From NCBI GenBank assembly GCA_027575765.1, contig JANBPT010000343.1, forward strand, positions 1 through 42,909: DNA of 42,909 bases. Direction: 5' to 3'. How positions within the stretch are numbered: position 1 is the first letter of the stretch; each line of letters begins with the position of its first letter. Below the pieces are notes generated by a model. The model made no database searches, was not told where the DNA came from, and saw only the letters and a list, made by a program, of their open reading frames with translations. The position numbers were made by a program, and so were the translations under genes. The DNA is from Tieghemiomyces parasiticus. Lineage: Eukaryota; Kickxellomycota; Dimargaritomycetes; Dimargaritales; Dimargaritaceae. Shown here piece after piece: positions 1-10,889 of the stretch.

Positions 1-1097
1 CCCTTGGGGAACATGAGGCTGCGGCTAAAGTAACGCACGTAGCGCGCCTGGCGGGCCGGCTGCGACTGCTCTTGCTGGCCGCTCGGCTGCTTCTGCACGG
101 ATTGGTCCTGCCCCGGCTCCCGTTGCTGCTCACGCTGGTGCTCCTGCTTCTGGTCCTGCTCACGCTGGTGCTCCTGCTTCTGGTTCTGCCCTTGCTGGCG
201 CTCCTGCTCCTCGTTCTGCCCATGCTGGCGCTCCTCCTTCACGTCCTGCCCATGCTGGTGCTTCAGCGTGACCTGCGTCTGCAATTCTTTAACCTGGGCC
301 CGCGCGTGTTCTTTGCCCAGCTCCCCCGGCGCCAACTTGCCCTCCTGCGTCACTTTGTAGTACTGGTCCTGGTGCTGCTCCGAGCCGGCTTTATGCACCG
401 GCACATCATCCGCGTCCTTTTCAGACATCTGACTTGGCTGGCGTCCCTGCCCCTGATCCTGCTGAGTCGATTCTCCCTGGGCCTCGCGCTGTTCATCCCA
501 CTCGTCTGCCTCCACGGCACCCTTGATGGCCAGCACGTTGCCATTTCGCCACTCGACAGACACCTTATCTCTGGGGATTCCAGGCAGCTCAAGCTCCAGG
601 TGATAGGCCTTCTCGTCCTCAACCATACGGGCCTTGGGCACAGCCTGGCGCAGGGTCTGCATCAGGGGTTGCATCACCCACGACACTGGCTCAACTATCA
701 TCGACCACGGATCGGCTGCGTTTAGATATCCTACCTGAAGGTCATCGTCACGGCGGGCCATCGCCCCGGTCTCGGACGGGCAGAGGCAGGTTGGACAGTG
801 TTGCTCAGCGTCGCCCGCCGCTTGCTGCTGCTGCTGTTGTCGGCTCGCCTGCATCGTGTCGTCATCTGCTTTCAGCTGCTGTTTACCGCGGCCGTGTTCA
901 CGCTGCTGCGGTTGTTGCTGAGAGGCCGCTACAGCCTGACGCGGATGCTGGTGGCGACGACCAATACTAGTGCGGCGCGGGCTATCAAGCCCCGGATCGT
1001 GGTAGGGCGGCCCGAAGAACCAGTCATCATCGTCGAAGGGCGAAAGTAGACCACCCCATCCTCGGGCAGGGTGGTAGCGAGAATAATTGCCCCACAT
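1..1097 (-). CDS. Small heat-shock protein (Hsp20/alpha-crystallin) with long Q/E-rich insert, 3' end cut by window edge
   Basis: An ATP-independent holdase chaperone that binds unfolding proteins, probably cytosolic. One open frame runs from the ATG at 1097 through 365 codons to the left edge with no stop. The N-terminal third is Tyr/Asp/Pro-rich, then polyGln-rich, with a CPTC motif. The alpha-crystallin domain starts near residue 160: KARMVEDEKAYHLELELPG, then KVSVEWRNGNVLAIKG. The closing strand RYVRYFSRSLMFPKG appears only about 145 residues later, just before the edge. The intervening loop is normally 10-40 residues. Here it is Gln/Glu/His-rich and partly built from a 30-bp tandem repeat at 126-275. 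The family is clear from the beta-strand motifs; the insert length is unusual. A TATA box lies about 150 nt upstream. The true C-terminus is outside the window. Confidence 0.9.
   Translation of the reverse strand, partial: MWGNYSRYHPARGWGGLLSPFDDDDWFFGPPYHDPGLDSPRRTSIGRRHQHPRQAVAASQQQPQQREHGRGKQQLKADDDTMQASRQQQQQQAAGDAEQHCPTCLCPSETGAMARRDDDLQVGYLNAADPWSMIVEPVSWVMQPLMQTLRQAVPKARMVEDEKAYHLELELPGIPRDKVSVEWRNGNVLAIKGAVEADEWDEQREAQGESTQQDQGQGRQPSQMSEKDADDVPVHKAGSEQHQDQYYKVTQEGKLAPGELGKEHARAQVKELQTQVTLKHQHGQDVKEERQHGQNEEQERQQGQNQKQEHQREQDQKQEHQREQQREPGQDQSVQKQPSGQQEQSQPARQARYVRYFSRSLMFPK
126..275. repeat. 30-bp tandem repeat (5 units) inside the sHSP gene
   Basis: Five head-to-tail 30-bp units at 126-155, 156-185, 186-215, 216-245 and 246-275. 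The first two differ only at the last base; the others diverge progressively. On the coding (minus) strand each unit adds ten residues of the type Q-x-x-x-Q-E-H/R-Q, so copy-number change keeps the frame. This is the core of the insert within the alpha-crystallin domain. Confidence 0.85.
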
Positions 1098-1838
1098 AAT
1101 CAGGCAACGTGGCGTCAGCTTCGGGTGTGGAAATATGACTAGAATAGGGTAAGGTATGATATGTAACGGCTATAGCTCGAAGGTTGGTTAACGTCAAACA
1201 ATGCGGTAGGTTTGATTCGGCTTGGTAGGGCAGCACGCAATGTAGTGTATATATAGCACGCGACACGTTAGGTATCCCTCGTCACATCCCTCCCCAGTGG
1301 TGTGAAAGCACAAGCGTCGCACTAACTCCACAAGCGGATGGTTCTGCCCGAATGTAGGCCTCGAGCCGGTTCGCCAACGTATCTGCCTCGGTTCGCATGA
1401 CGCAGGCCAAGTTGCAAAAGCCTAAACGGTCAGCCTCGCTACACCGCTTTATCCATACTTTGCTTGGTTCTCATATTCGTCGATCGATCGCGGAGGGCGT
1501 ACTTGTCTGTATTGGATAGTTTAAATTTTGTGGAGACTCATGTCTGCCGACCGGTCCAGTGTGAAAAGGACTGGTCGCACAGGTGGTGCCGGGCCGGAGC
1601 CTATTCCGTTCGTGACGTAGGCACGCGCTTGGCCATGCATGTCTGGTTTTTCTCTATACCGCCTTCCGGCCCTCTCGGCTGGAATCCCTACAATTTGATT
1701 CACCCCACGCCTCCATCGAATACGATGGTGTCTTCGAGGCTCTCATCGTTCAGCGGTCTAGACCACAAGCCTGTTGAACGTCACCGCTACGCAGCGGTCC
1801 AGACGCAGGCTAATTCCGTAACTGCGAAGGGTTAGCTT
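1098..1838. other. Intergenic between sHSP promoter and lipoate ligase 3' end
   Basis: Apart from the TATA box at 1248-1255 I see no gene here. The longest plus frame (1464-1835) has no recognisable domain and overlaps the terminal region of the lipoate ligase gene antisense. Confidence 0.5.
1248..1255 (-). promoter_or_regulatory. TATA box of the sHSP gene
   Basis: TATATATA on the minus strand, about 150 nt upstream of the sHSP ATG at 1097. The same spacing is seen at three other TATA-bearing genes in this window. I looked upstream for canonical nGAAn/nTTCn heat-shock element arrays and found none that is convincing. Confidence 0.55.
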
Positions 1839-4659
1839 CTACAGTTGCTCTGTGATGAGCTTCAACAGATCGGTGGTTTGGGGTGATGCAGAGGTGAGGG
1901 ACGGGGTCTGCTGCTCGAGTAGAGTCCGGCTCACTATTTCCGACAAATCGCTAGGCTCGTGACGGGCGCCTGTTGGTTACGGAATAACGTTGAGGTGGGG
2001 AGGGGGCAGGTTTATCAGCCCATAGGGAATTCTAGACCTCAGAGTATGGCCGGCGTTCTCTCACGGAGTGGGCAAAGACTACCCGCCTGACAGGAGACAC
2101 TTACCCACTAAGGCGTCCGCCACCCGTCGGAGCACGGCCTGCAGCACCTCTGTGCCGACCTCAATATTCCAGTGCGCCGTTTGGACCAGGCCGTGGCGAA
2201 CGCGGATGACTAGGGACTACGACATGCCAACCATGATGAAGCGTGCAGAACAGGGCGTACGTGGATGATTTGGTTAAATTCAGCAACGTAGGTGGGCCGG
2301 TAGTGCCAGTAGTAGTCCTCCTCCTAGCCTCGGCCCTATTACGGGCTTGCGATTACTTACTGCTTTAAGCCAAGGTTGTTCGCAGCGCACAGTGTTGGTG
2401 AACTCGGGAGTTTGGCCGAATATCCATTCCCAGCTCTAGGGGGTCGGGTCGGTCGAACGAGAAAAGGCGGTCATGAAGCGAGGAGTAGTTTCAAATGTCA
2501 TCCCTCATGGGCGGTTAGTTTGGTAGTGTGAAATTGATCATGTCAGTGGGCTTAAAAAATGCCATTTCAGATGGGTTTGGCCTGTTCCCACCTCAGCGAT
2601 AATCAGGAATAACCTACCTTGAGCTTGTCTCGGTATTCAACGATATGGCGATTGGCCAGGGCTGTCGTGGCGTCAATGACGATAGGCCGACGCTAAGTGA
2701 TGCGACGGAAAAAAGGAAGAACCGAAAAGGGTCGTGATGTAGGACGGCGATGACCGGGCTGAAGTTGTCCGATTTTAGAACAGAGCGCGCCCTTTCGTAA
2801 CTCAGTCGCTGGCCTCTCTAAGGGCCCAATAGCATGATAAGGGATTGGTCTACCATTGCTGAGTGGTTGCTACTTACTTGTTCGGCTTCCGGGTTGTACG
2901 TACGATAAAACTCGTCTGTAACAGCGGTGCAGAAGGCGTCGTGGTCGACGGTGAGGGAATAGTCGACCAGTTTGGTCACGGGAGAGCGGACACTATCCAC
3001 ACCTTTGCTCTCGATATTCGTCTGAGGGCGATAACACGGCGGCGGGGTTCCGGTGGGTTCTTGATATTTCAGAAATAGAATCGTGTGGACTGTCACCAGG
3101 AGAGGAGGGGGAATTGACAAACATGTTCATTTGATACCTCCCTGCCTGCTCTGAACTCAGCGGCACACACTTACCCGTGGGCTTCGCAGGCAATCAGCAA
3201 GCTCGTTGAGGTTGGACGAAATCAGCATTGTACCATGGTGGTAAGCATTCTTGCCGATGATTTTGTAGGCTGAACCGGAAATCTACACAAGGTATTTACA
3301 GCCAAACGACGAGGTTAGGCCTGGGAGACTGTTGTTTGAAACCAGTTCGCTTGAAACATGGTACAGCGGCTGCAACTTAGTAATCCTAGCTGCTGTCCAG
3401 ACCCAGAAAGCCGAGCAAGGGGACGTACCTTGCAGGATCCGATCACAATGTCATTACGCTCGTTCACAGAGGCGGGTATGTCCAGCATGTGCAGCGACCG
3501 GGTGACCAGGGCGGCACTAGCTCGACGGGTGAAATCCTTACGGGGCATGAACACCGTATACAAGCTGTTTCCCCGGTCCTACCCATTTTTGTGTCGTTTG
3601 ATCAGGAAATCGCAAGCGGTTATTCAGAAAAACCGCTTGATGGAGTAGGCGGGTGAGATTGGAGACTGCCAGTCGTCTCAAAAACGCTAGTATATCGGCT
3701 AAATTCGGCCGCCCGGCTGATCGCAACCCGCACGCAAAGAATCTAGCTGATGTTTCCATGGGTTGGTTAATAGCGACAGCTGACCAACGAACTGCCTCGC
3801 GTTACTTACATGGTAGACCGTCCCGCCGCCGCTCTGGCGCCGCACAAGCCAGATGTCCCGATCCTGCATGGCCTCGTAGTTGCATTCTTTCCACGGGTTC
3901 TGGTTATTTAGAAGACCCGGCAGGGGTAGGGGATAAGTTAGTTGACATAGTCTTGGCCTGTAGTGTAGTACCGTGTACACACTAAGGAGTGCCTCAGTCT
4001 GTGGCAGCTACCTATCGAATACTAACCTGGTTCCGGCCGATAACGACGCACGGCCGATTTCGCCACAAGTAGAGAATGATTTTGCTAGGATCACTGTGCC
4101 GGAGGAGCCTAGGTGGCGGTATAAACAAGATAGTTTGATGAAGGGTTTCTAGTCAGTAGTGTTTTTTGGAGGGGTTCTAACAGGGGCGCTACGAGCTGAG
4201 GCCATCCCTTGAGCGTTGTAAATGCGTTACACCTTGATCATAGTAATCTTACCATTCTTCGATGGCCAAGTTGGTGTAAGGGTCGTCAGTTTTGGAAATG
4301 TAGCATTCAGTCTTATGTTTGGCGTGGTCGTAGGGCTATTGGCCAAAAAAGATCGTGGGATTAAGGGTTAGAATGGTGTCGCCAGGGTTTCGTGGCCAAC
4401 CTTCACACTGTGTAAGGGGGAGGGACCTGAGGCGACACGGGCTAACGGCCTCCTCTCGATAGCATGTAGGTCATTTCCCGGCTTTCCGACATACCAGGGC
4501 GTGAGGCGGGTCGTCATCGGGGCTTGAACTAGTTGCGTAGGTGGCTAGTTGGGCTTTTGGGTACACTAGATGGCGGGCTACTGCCCCAAGTCGTACATGG
4601 GACACCGCTTGCCGCCACCAGGTCCGACTCGGTGAAGTTAAACTGCTCAGTCGGTTCAT
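1839..4659 (-). CDS. AIM22: Lipoate-protein ligase / lipoyltransferase, mitochondrial (LplA/LIPT1/Aim22 family), 11 exons
   Basis: Attaches lipoate to lysines of 2-oxoacid dehydrogenase E2 and glycine-cleavage H proteins in mitochondria. Exons in coding order: 4659-4495, 4335-4253, 4108-4027, 3899-3810, 3578-3429, 3282-3175, 3021-2878, 2692-2618, 2435-2361, 2216-2105, 1969-1839. All ten junctions keep frame and give a 404-aa protein. Residues 1-50 are Arg/Ser-rich without acidic residues up to about 47, a typical mitochondrial presequence. Family motifs follow in order: ILYLWRN and [14 protein letters not shown] (about 94-118), [11 protein letters not shown] (130-140), [19 protein letters not shown] (192-210; the conserved lysine is 197), then the accessory domain with [12 protein letters not shown] (300-311). 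The second conserved motif normally reads DLGN; here it is DRGN. The start was chosen because it begins the presequence. The nearest gene, RPA2, is divergent. Confidence 0.93.
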
Positions 4660-5157
4660 GGCCAGGCGATTCGGTTGGAGAGGTGAGATGTGGCGATTTA
4701 GGTGGTTTTCAAAGAAAGAACAAGACCAACCTTGGAGGCACATAATCGCATTCCTCTGTGCCTTTCGGGCTCCGTGGCTTCCAAGCCCCTGCCTTGCTAG
4801 TAAGGAACGTGTGGGGTACCCTCCGCGGCACCCAAGCCTCTCGGCCGTGATTTCCGAAGCACGTGATCGATAGTGTAGATATCGCCCTTCGACTGCGGCA
4901 GTACGGTTTGGCTGCCACCAGTCCCCCGTTGTTTGTTGTTAACGGCCATTTTGGTGTGGCAGGTTGGTAGCAGTTGCTTCGTAAGCTTGGCTCAAGCACC
5001 TCCTCTGGTTCCCAACCTATGTGAGCTAATTCCCTACCTGTCGTAGATTGTAATACCTAGCACCCGTCCGATTCCCCCCATCCTTGCACATTTTCCTTCA
5101 ACTCTTCGCTGTAGCCCTCGGAACTGCTGTTAGCGAATCCCCTGCCACATTACCACC
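4660..5157. promoter_or_regulatory. Divergent intergenic region between lipoate ligase and RPA2
   Basis: About 500 bp separates the two ATGs, so both 5' regions and promoters must lie here. I see no TATA box or other defined element. A minus-strand open frame extends upstream of the ligase start to 4743, but those added residues do not resemble part of the protein. Confidence 0.4.
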
Positions 5158-6907
5158 ATGTCACGTAAGTGCGCAGCCTGGCACCTTTGAGTACTTTTGC
5201 ACACAGGATGTTGACCAGGCCACGCATAAGACCCATCCCCTACAGCCTAGGGTCTTTCAGACCCGAATGGGAGTGCCCTTTAGCCAAGCCAAGGTTCCGA
5301 AAGCCCGTTAGCAAGGCCTCCACTGACCACACGCCTATTGCTTGCTAACTAGCTGTCCAGTATTCTATCTTAACTCGTGCTACACTCAGACTTCCCTAAG
5401 GCCTATTCCAGCGAGACGACTACCTTTAACACTACCGGCGGTGGTGGTGGTTTTGTCGAACAGTCGTCTTTCGGCGCGGGTGAGGGCAGCGGCGGTGCCA
5501 AGGTGAGTTTCTGCCCTGGGCCGTTACCCTTACGACATGGCTCGGAGGCATAACCATACACCAGCGATATCCAAAGCATGCAAATTTGGTCGCCTTGATT
5601 TAGGCGATGGTAACTTATGTCGAACATCCTACTTTGATCACCCCAATCCTCGGCTCCGATTGTACAGCGTGGCGGTACCATCTCCCAGACCATCCGCCCT
5701 GTCACAATCCGCCAGATTCTGAATATTCAACCGGACCATAACGATGCCAGCATTGTGCTTGATGACCATGAACTGACGCAGGTGAGTTAAGTGGGCCGTT
5801 TTTGCAGGCTTACATGCCACTGTTCCGTGGAATGTGTTGGCAAGATAAGCGACTAAGCCCCAAACATCTCCCCCCGCCTTCATGGACCAACCCACGTCGC
5901 GTCATTGACACCAGGTCATCTTTGTCGCCAATCTGCGCAAGGTCTCCCAGCAAAGCGCCTTCACTATCTTCACCCTGGAAGACGGTACTGGAGCCGTTGA
6001 AGCGCGCATGTCCATGAATGATGACTTGGACAACCCGGCCACCCTCGAGGCCAACAGCATCCCGTAAGTAATCCGGAGAGCCAGTTGGGAGGAAGACCCT
6101 GTCGAGTATTTGGGTATCGGCTTTTACTGGAAGCCATGAACTCCGCCGGCCCATGACCCCGGGTATACGCAAGCCGCCGCCGATTTATTACTAACCCGGT
6201 TCTCTATTGTCGTCCATTAGTGAGAACACGTACGTGCGAGTGGTTGCCCACGTACGTTCCTACAACAACAAGCGCCAGGTTAACGTCAACAAGATTAAGC
6301 CCGTGGAAGACATGAACGAGCTCACCTACCACTTCCTGAACGTCATCAATACGCACCTAGAATTTACGCGGTCTAACAAGGTAAGTAACCGGGTAGTTTA
6401 AAGTTCTAGACAAGTTCGCGCTCAGAAACATTAACATGGACCTTTGATATCTCCGCCTAAAGAGCCATTCTCAATCAATGTAAGCCATGGCACCAAGGAC
6501 CGGACCCGGTACCTAATTTTTAATTACGTTTTTTTTTATTATGATATCTCTCCTGATCCCTCTCCGCTCCACGCCAGGCCTCTGGGGACAGCAAGATGGA
6601 TGTCGGCAGCGGCGGCATGGACTTTGGCCTGTCCAACCCAATGTCGTCCTTCTCGAATTATACGGCGCCATCGGCCACGCGCAGCCACACTAGCGGCTTC
6701 AGTGCGATCCAGGACAAGGTTCTCCAGCAGGCCCAGCAACTGGACACGGGCGACGAAGGGGCGCATATTGGCCTCATTTGCCAACAGCTACGCGGCACCT
6801 ACTCGGCTGACGAGATCCAGCATACCGTCGAGTTTTTGGTTAACGAGGGACACCTGTACTCCACCATAGACGAACAGCACTACAAGTGCACGTATGCTAA
6901 TGCCTGA
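5158..6907 (+). CDS. RFA2: Replication protein A 32-kDa subunit (RPA2), 6 exons
   Basis: Middle subunit of the heterotrimeric single-stranded-DNA-binding complex used in replication, repair and checkpoint signalling. Exons: 5158-5164, 5390-5502, 5668-5781, 5915-6063, 6221-6380, 6578-6907; 290 aa. The N-terminus is a Ser/Thr/Gly-rich phosphorylation-type tail (residues 1-45). The central OB fold includes QTIRPVTIRQIL (about 47-58), FTLEDGTGAVEARM (about 97-110) and YVRVVAHVRSYNNKRQVNVNK (about 132-152). The C-terminus is a winged helix (about 220-290) that binds repair factors. Exon 1 carries only seven coding bases (ATGTCAC) after a CCACC Kozak-like context. I chose it because it is phase-compatible with the acceptor at 5389. 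The gene is convergent with RAD9 at the right. Splice sites are clear; only the micro-exon start is less certain. Confidence 0.95.
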
Positions 6908-7239
6908 CCTTGCCGCTGTCGTCCCCATCGCGGTGGGGTAATAGATACCTCCCCTTCCCTGCCCTTCCTTTTTTTTTGTTCTCCATAATTCCCAAGTACA
7001 CACATCCGTAGCATTCTTTGATTTCCAGCCCCTTTCATCCCAATTTTCCCTTCGCAGGACCGGCACCCTCCTATTTCCACAGGTGCCTAGTCCTCCATCA
7101 AACCTTGTCACTCATGTAGTCAACTAATTCAATGTAGGCAACCAACAAGTAGAATAATTTCGCTTTTTGAGCTTTATACAGGGTAACATAAGGAAGATGG
7201 AGGGCCGCGTCTTCTCGCCGTGGCCATGCTACCACCGCT
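6908..7239. other. Convergent 3' intergenic region RPA2/RAD9
   Basis: 332 bp hold the two 3' UTRs. Visible are a T run at 6969-6977 and AT-rich stretches near 7140-7165. No gene is supported. Confidence 0.5.
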
Positions 7240-10079
7240 TCAGAACAGGGTATAGGCCCGGCTACCTGAGGGCGGTGGGGTGGCCCCCAATTCTTCAGAT
7301 ACGTCACTGGCGGCTTCTTCATCGGGTCTGTCCTCGTCCACCGCTGACGGGCCGTTGGATTCGGATTGCTGCTCGCGGGGTCGTTTCTGACCGGTCGTTC
7401 TGGAGGAGGAGACGGCGGCGGCTATCCCCGTACGAGTGGGGCCCGTGTCCGAGACGACGCCCTGGCTGATAGTACCGGCCCCAGTCCCACCACCACTGCC
7501 GCCAAGTCCAAAACTACCAGGTTCACTGGCACCGGCACTACTTGGTGGGTACGCCGCACCGTGGGGTTCGGACTCAGGTCGACCGGATAGTCCTGACCAG
7601 GGCCCGTAAGTTACCGAGACGCCACCATCTCCACTCCTAGTAGCGGCAGCACCGTGGGCCGGAGGAGCCAGGAAGGGTACCTGGCCGTCGTTAGCAAACA
7701 ACAGTTGGGCGCGGTGGACTTGCGGGGTCTCCTCCATCTCATGGTCCGTAGAGACCATGGCCAAGTCTCGACGAGCCGCAGGGGTATAGTGGTTGACGCG
7801 ACCAAATATCGGGGACGAAGACGCCGGGGTTTCGGTCACGGACTGCGAGGCACCGTAGCTGGCCGTGGTGCTGGTGCTGGGGGCCAGATGCGGAGCTGGG
7901 GTGCGGTAACCGATGGTCGCAGGGCGTCCGCCGTACCCGGCCGAGGAGGATCGTGTGGTGACCGACGTGAGCTGCGTGTCTCCAGGCTGTTGGACAGAAT
8001 CAGGCGTCATAACGTCAAGGTTGTACACATCTGCCGGGGGCCCTGCGGGGCGCGCTGGGTACCGTGCCAAAGGTGTCGCCGCGACCGAAGAGGAGACCGG
8101 GGCATCACCGGGTCTAAGAGCGGGGCTCCGCCGCCCTGAAGCGGTACGGGCCGAAATGGCGTGAGAGGCAGTCGTGGCGCCATGGTCCATCGGGAGCCGG
8201 CGGATCGACGGCGTAGGTGGCATGGCACCGCCAGTGTGGGAGGTCGGCACGTGCGTCGGGCGGGAGGTCCGGGCCCCGCTGACGGACGGTGCCGCGAACG
8301 ACGGAGCAGGAGGGATCGCACCAATGGGGGATGACACCGCAGGTGGTCGAAGAGTGGACGCTGGCGTGCCGGTAACCGCGGGGGGAGCGATTGCGGGCCG
8401 GTCGTCGCCAAATTGTATCGACTGTGGGCCCTGGCTGCTGGTTGGCGAGAAGAACCGACCGTCGTCCTGCGACATACGGGTCCAGGCGGTGTGGCCAAGG
8501 GATGACGAGGGCGTAGCCAGCGGCTGGGACGGCGGGGGCACCGTCTCCGGGGTGGCCCGGGGGGGTGTGTCCATCGGACGGGTTGTGTCATGGGTTCGCG
8601 CCCGGGCAGCATTTGGGGCGGGTGTGCGAGTTGTCGGAGTGGCGGCCCGCTGCTGCTGGCGCTGCGGCTGGCTGGACGAAGCCGAGGTGTTGGTCATGGC
8701 CTCGGACAGCGTGGCTAAGACGAGGTCGGCCGAGATATGGTCAGTGGCGTGCACCGAGAAGAGCACCGGCTTTCCCCCAATGTCAAAGTATGATGAGAGC
8801 TGGTAGTTGCTCTGTTCGGCGAAGGCCAGGATAGCCCGGAACTCACGGAAACTGAAGGTGAGCTCGGCATATTGGCGCACGTCGTAAATGTCGAAATCCT
8901 CAATATCGATCTGAAGTTCGGTCTGCAGGGACTGCTTGATGGAGTCTGTGAGGCAGACGACAGGGAATCCCCGTCATGACAGATAATGGGTAGGGAGGGG
9001 GGAAAGGGCGAGCAAGCGGCGTAAGGTCAGACCCATTTGTCACCAAGGATAACCGTTAGCCTCTAGACCATCGACACGCCATCAGCGTGCACACTTACCG
9101 CGTGCGCTGGCGCCTTCGGCGATGGCCAGAAACCCGCCCTGGGTATAACTTCGGATGACCACCGACTCGGGGGTACAGACAAACGTTATCTCCTCAAGCT
9201 TGGGGTTAAAATGGGAGATCCACTCGGACATGAGCTTCGGAGCGACCAGCCACCGGCTCGGACAGTTGTCCTTGGCATAAATGGCGTAGAGTGCCTCACA
9301 GGGCTCGTAAAAGATGCGGTAGTTCTTCGCAATTCCATGTTTACAGGACATGCGGACCGCAAACCGGCACACAGAGCCGGCACTACCGGCCTCGCTGTCG
9401 GTCTCGCCGGCACCCGCGCCAGGGTCACCATCCGCCGCCGTCACACCGTCCTCGATTCGCAGCTGACAGAGCTCCACGCTACGGTCGTAGCCAGCCTTGG
9501 CTTTAAAAATGGCCGTGATGGCCTTCATAAGCACCCGACACCGGATTGCGTCGGCCTGACTGGCCCGACTTATATGGGCTAGCGCATCTTCCGAAACCTG
9601 GTAACTGTCAAAGAACTGGCGCGAGAGTGTGAATATGGTGAAGGCCGAACATGACGCGTTGACCGTTGATAGGTTGAGCTGGGCAGAGAGATCGGGCCAG
9701 ATAGGGCAGAGGGGTAAAGGGTATGACGTCGGTTAACTGTTAGTGAACCAGGTATGATACTAGGGTACCATGATGAGCGGGAGTCCGCCATGTCACCCAA
9801 TTTTCCAATGGAAGCACTACCCACCTTGTTGCGCTTGGCCTCGATAGACAGGTTATCACCAATTTTTGCCAAACACTGTATGATCTTCCCGAAGGCTGTA
9901 CGGAACGAGGTGGAGGAGCAGACGGTGGCCCGAGGTCAGTGGATTGAGTGACCCTAAACAAGGACCGGTCTAGCTATAAGGCTAATTAAGCTGCATACAT
10001 GTTGACCGTAGGGTTCGAACCTTACAGGGCGCACTCGTTATGTGTGCATTTACTTACGCCGGAGGGACGGCGCGGGCAT
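7240..10079 (-). CDS. RAD9: RAD9, subunit of the 9-1-1 DNA-damage checkpoint clamp, with very long C-terminal tail, 4 exons
   Basis: Rad9 forms a PCNA-like ring with Rad1 and Hus1 that is loaded at damaged DNA and activates the ATR/Mec1 pathway. Exons: 10079-10058, 9895-9825, 9678-9099, 8945-7240; 792 aa. Exon 1 encodes MPAPSLR plus one base, and exon 2 continues PFGKIIQCLAKIGDNLSIEA, the conserved start of the fold. PCNA-like domain 1 covers exons 2-3. Domain 2 ends near residue 305 after FREFRAILAFAEQSNYQLS and VLFSVHATDHISADLVLATL. Residues from about 310 to 792 are a disordered Pro/Ser/Thr/Ala-rich tail, about four times the length of the human tail. It presumably contains phosphorylation sites for TopBP1/Rad4-type binding, but I cannot point to a certain one. 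The final segment is acidic. Confidence 0.93.
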
Positions 10080-10889
10080 CACCGCCTGCATAGTACTTAG
10101 AGGGCGTTTGGGCTTTCAACTACGCGTTGGGGAAGAGGGACATTAGTCGGTGGTGAGTAGAGTCAAGTCTCTAGAAGAAGGGTCCAACGGCTAGAAAACA
10201 TAAGCAGGCGAGCCGGTACAAAATGGGCGCGGGGCTCCGGAGTGGGTCTGTCGTCGCGACAAAATTACTAACGGCTTGAGCTAATTAGCTATAGGGGCAC
10301 GGTGGTTGACTAGAAAACCAGATGTGCAAGTCCGACCGCCCGCTGCATGCCCTAGCTTAAAGGCCGATGGGCCCCACCTGACTGGACCTGTCCTGTTGAT
10401 GTGCCCTGCCGCAGTCACCACAATCGGCACAAGGGCGGTCGTATTGTGGATGATGTGTAGACCAGAATTAATCACGTGATTATATAGTTCTAGTCGACCA
10501 GAACTTCTAGACACCATTCAGTTGATCGTTAGGCCCTAGACATCAGACTCGCTCACTTTTTTTTACGTTTTTACTTGTGAGTGTTCAGAGAGTCGCATTT
10601 TTTTTTGACCGCTGTATATCGCACAGCCAAGTGCACTGTAATAGTTAACACCTTTGGCAGGCACCGAACGACACCAGACCCATGGCTGCCCGAGCCACTA
10701 GGGGAAAAAAAAATACTTACCACCATAGGCTCTATGCCGTCGGTACGCATTCCTTTGAACCCTCATTCCGTTACCCCCTCCCACTGTAACGATTTGCCCC
10801 CCTTCTCGCGGCCATTTCGCGATTACTACCTACCCTGACCAGCCCGCACCACTCTACTCCGAGGCAACCCGAGACGGTGGATAGGCATC
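10080..10889. promoter_or_regulatory. Divergent intergenic region RAD9/MAK16, with an unassigned candidate first exon
   Basis: About 810 bp separate the RAD9 and MAK16 start codons. A minus-strand ATG at 10747 opens ten codons (MRTDGIEPMV) followed directly by a perfect GTAAGT donor at 10717. I found no convincing downstream exon, so I do not call a gene. A minus frame at 10517-10281 is open but unrecognised. Poly-T tracts lie at 10557-10564 and 10600-10608. Confidence 0.35.

Noticed and set aside
72..725. Long Leu-rich plus-strand frame
   Set aside because: It is the antisense shadow of the Gln/Glu-rich sHSP coding strand (CAG/GAG codons read as CTG/CTC).
7366..8834. Several plus-strand frames with Gly/Arg/Val-rich products
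   Set aside because: Antisense shadows of the GC-rich RAD9 tail; RAD9 has family motifs and splice sites, these do not.
9990..10045. GGTTCGAACC resembling a tRNA B-box / T-loop
   Set aside because: On neither strand do the flanks form a T-stem of five pairs or a matching acceptor stem, and no A-box is positioned upstream.
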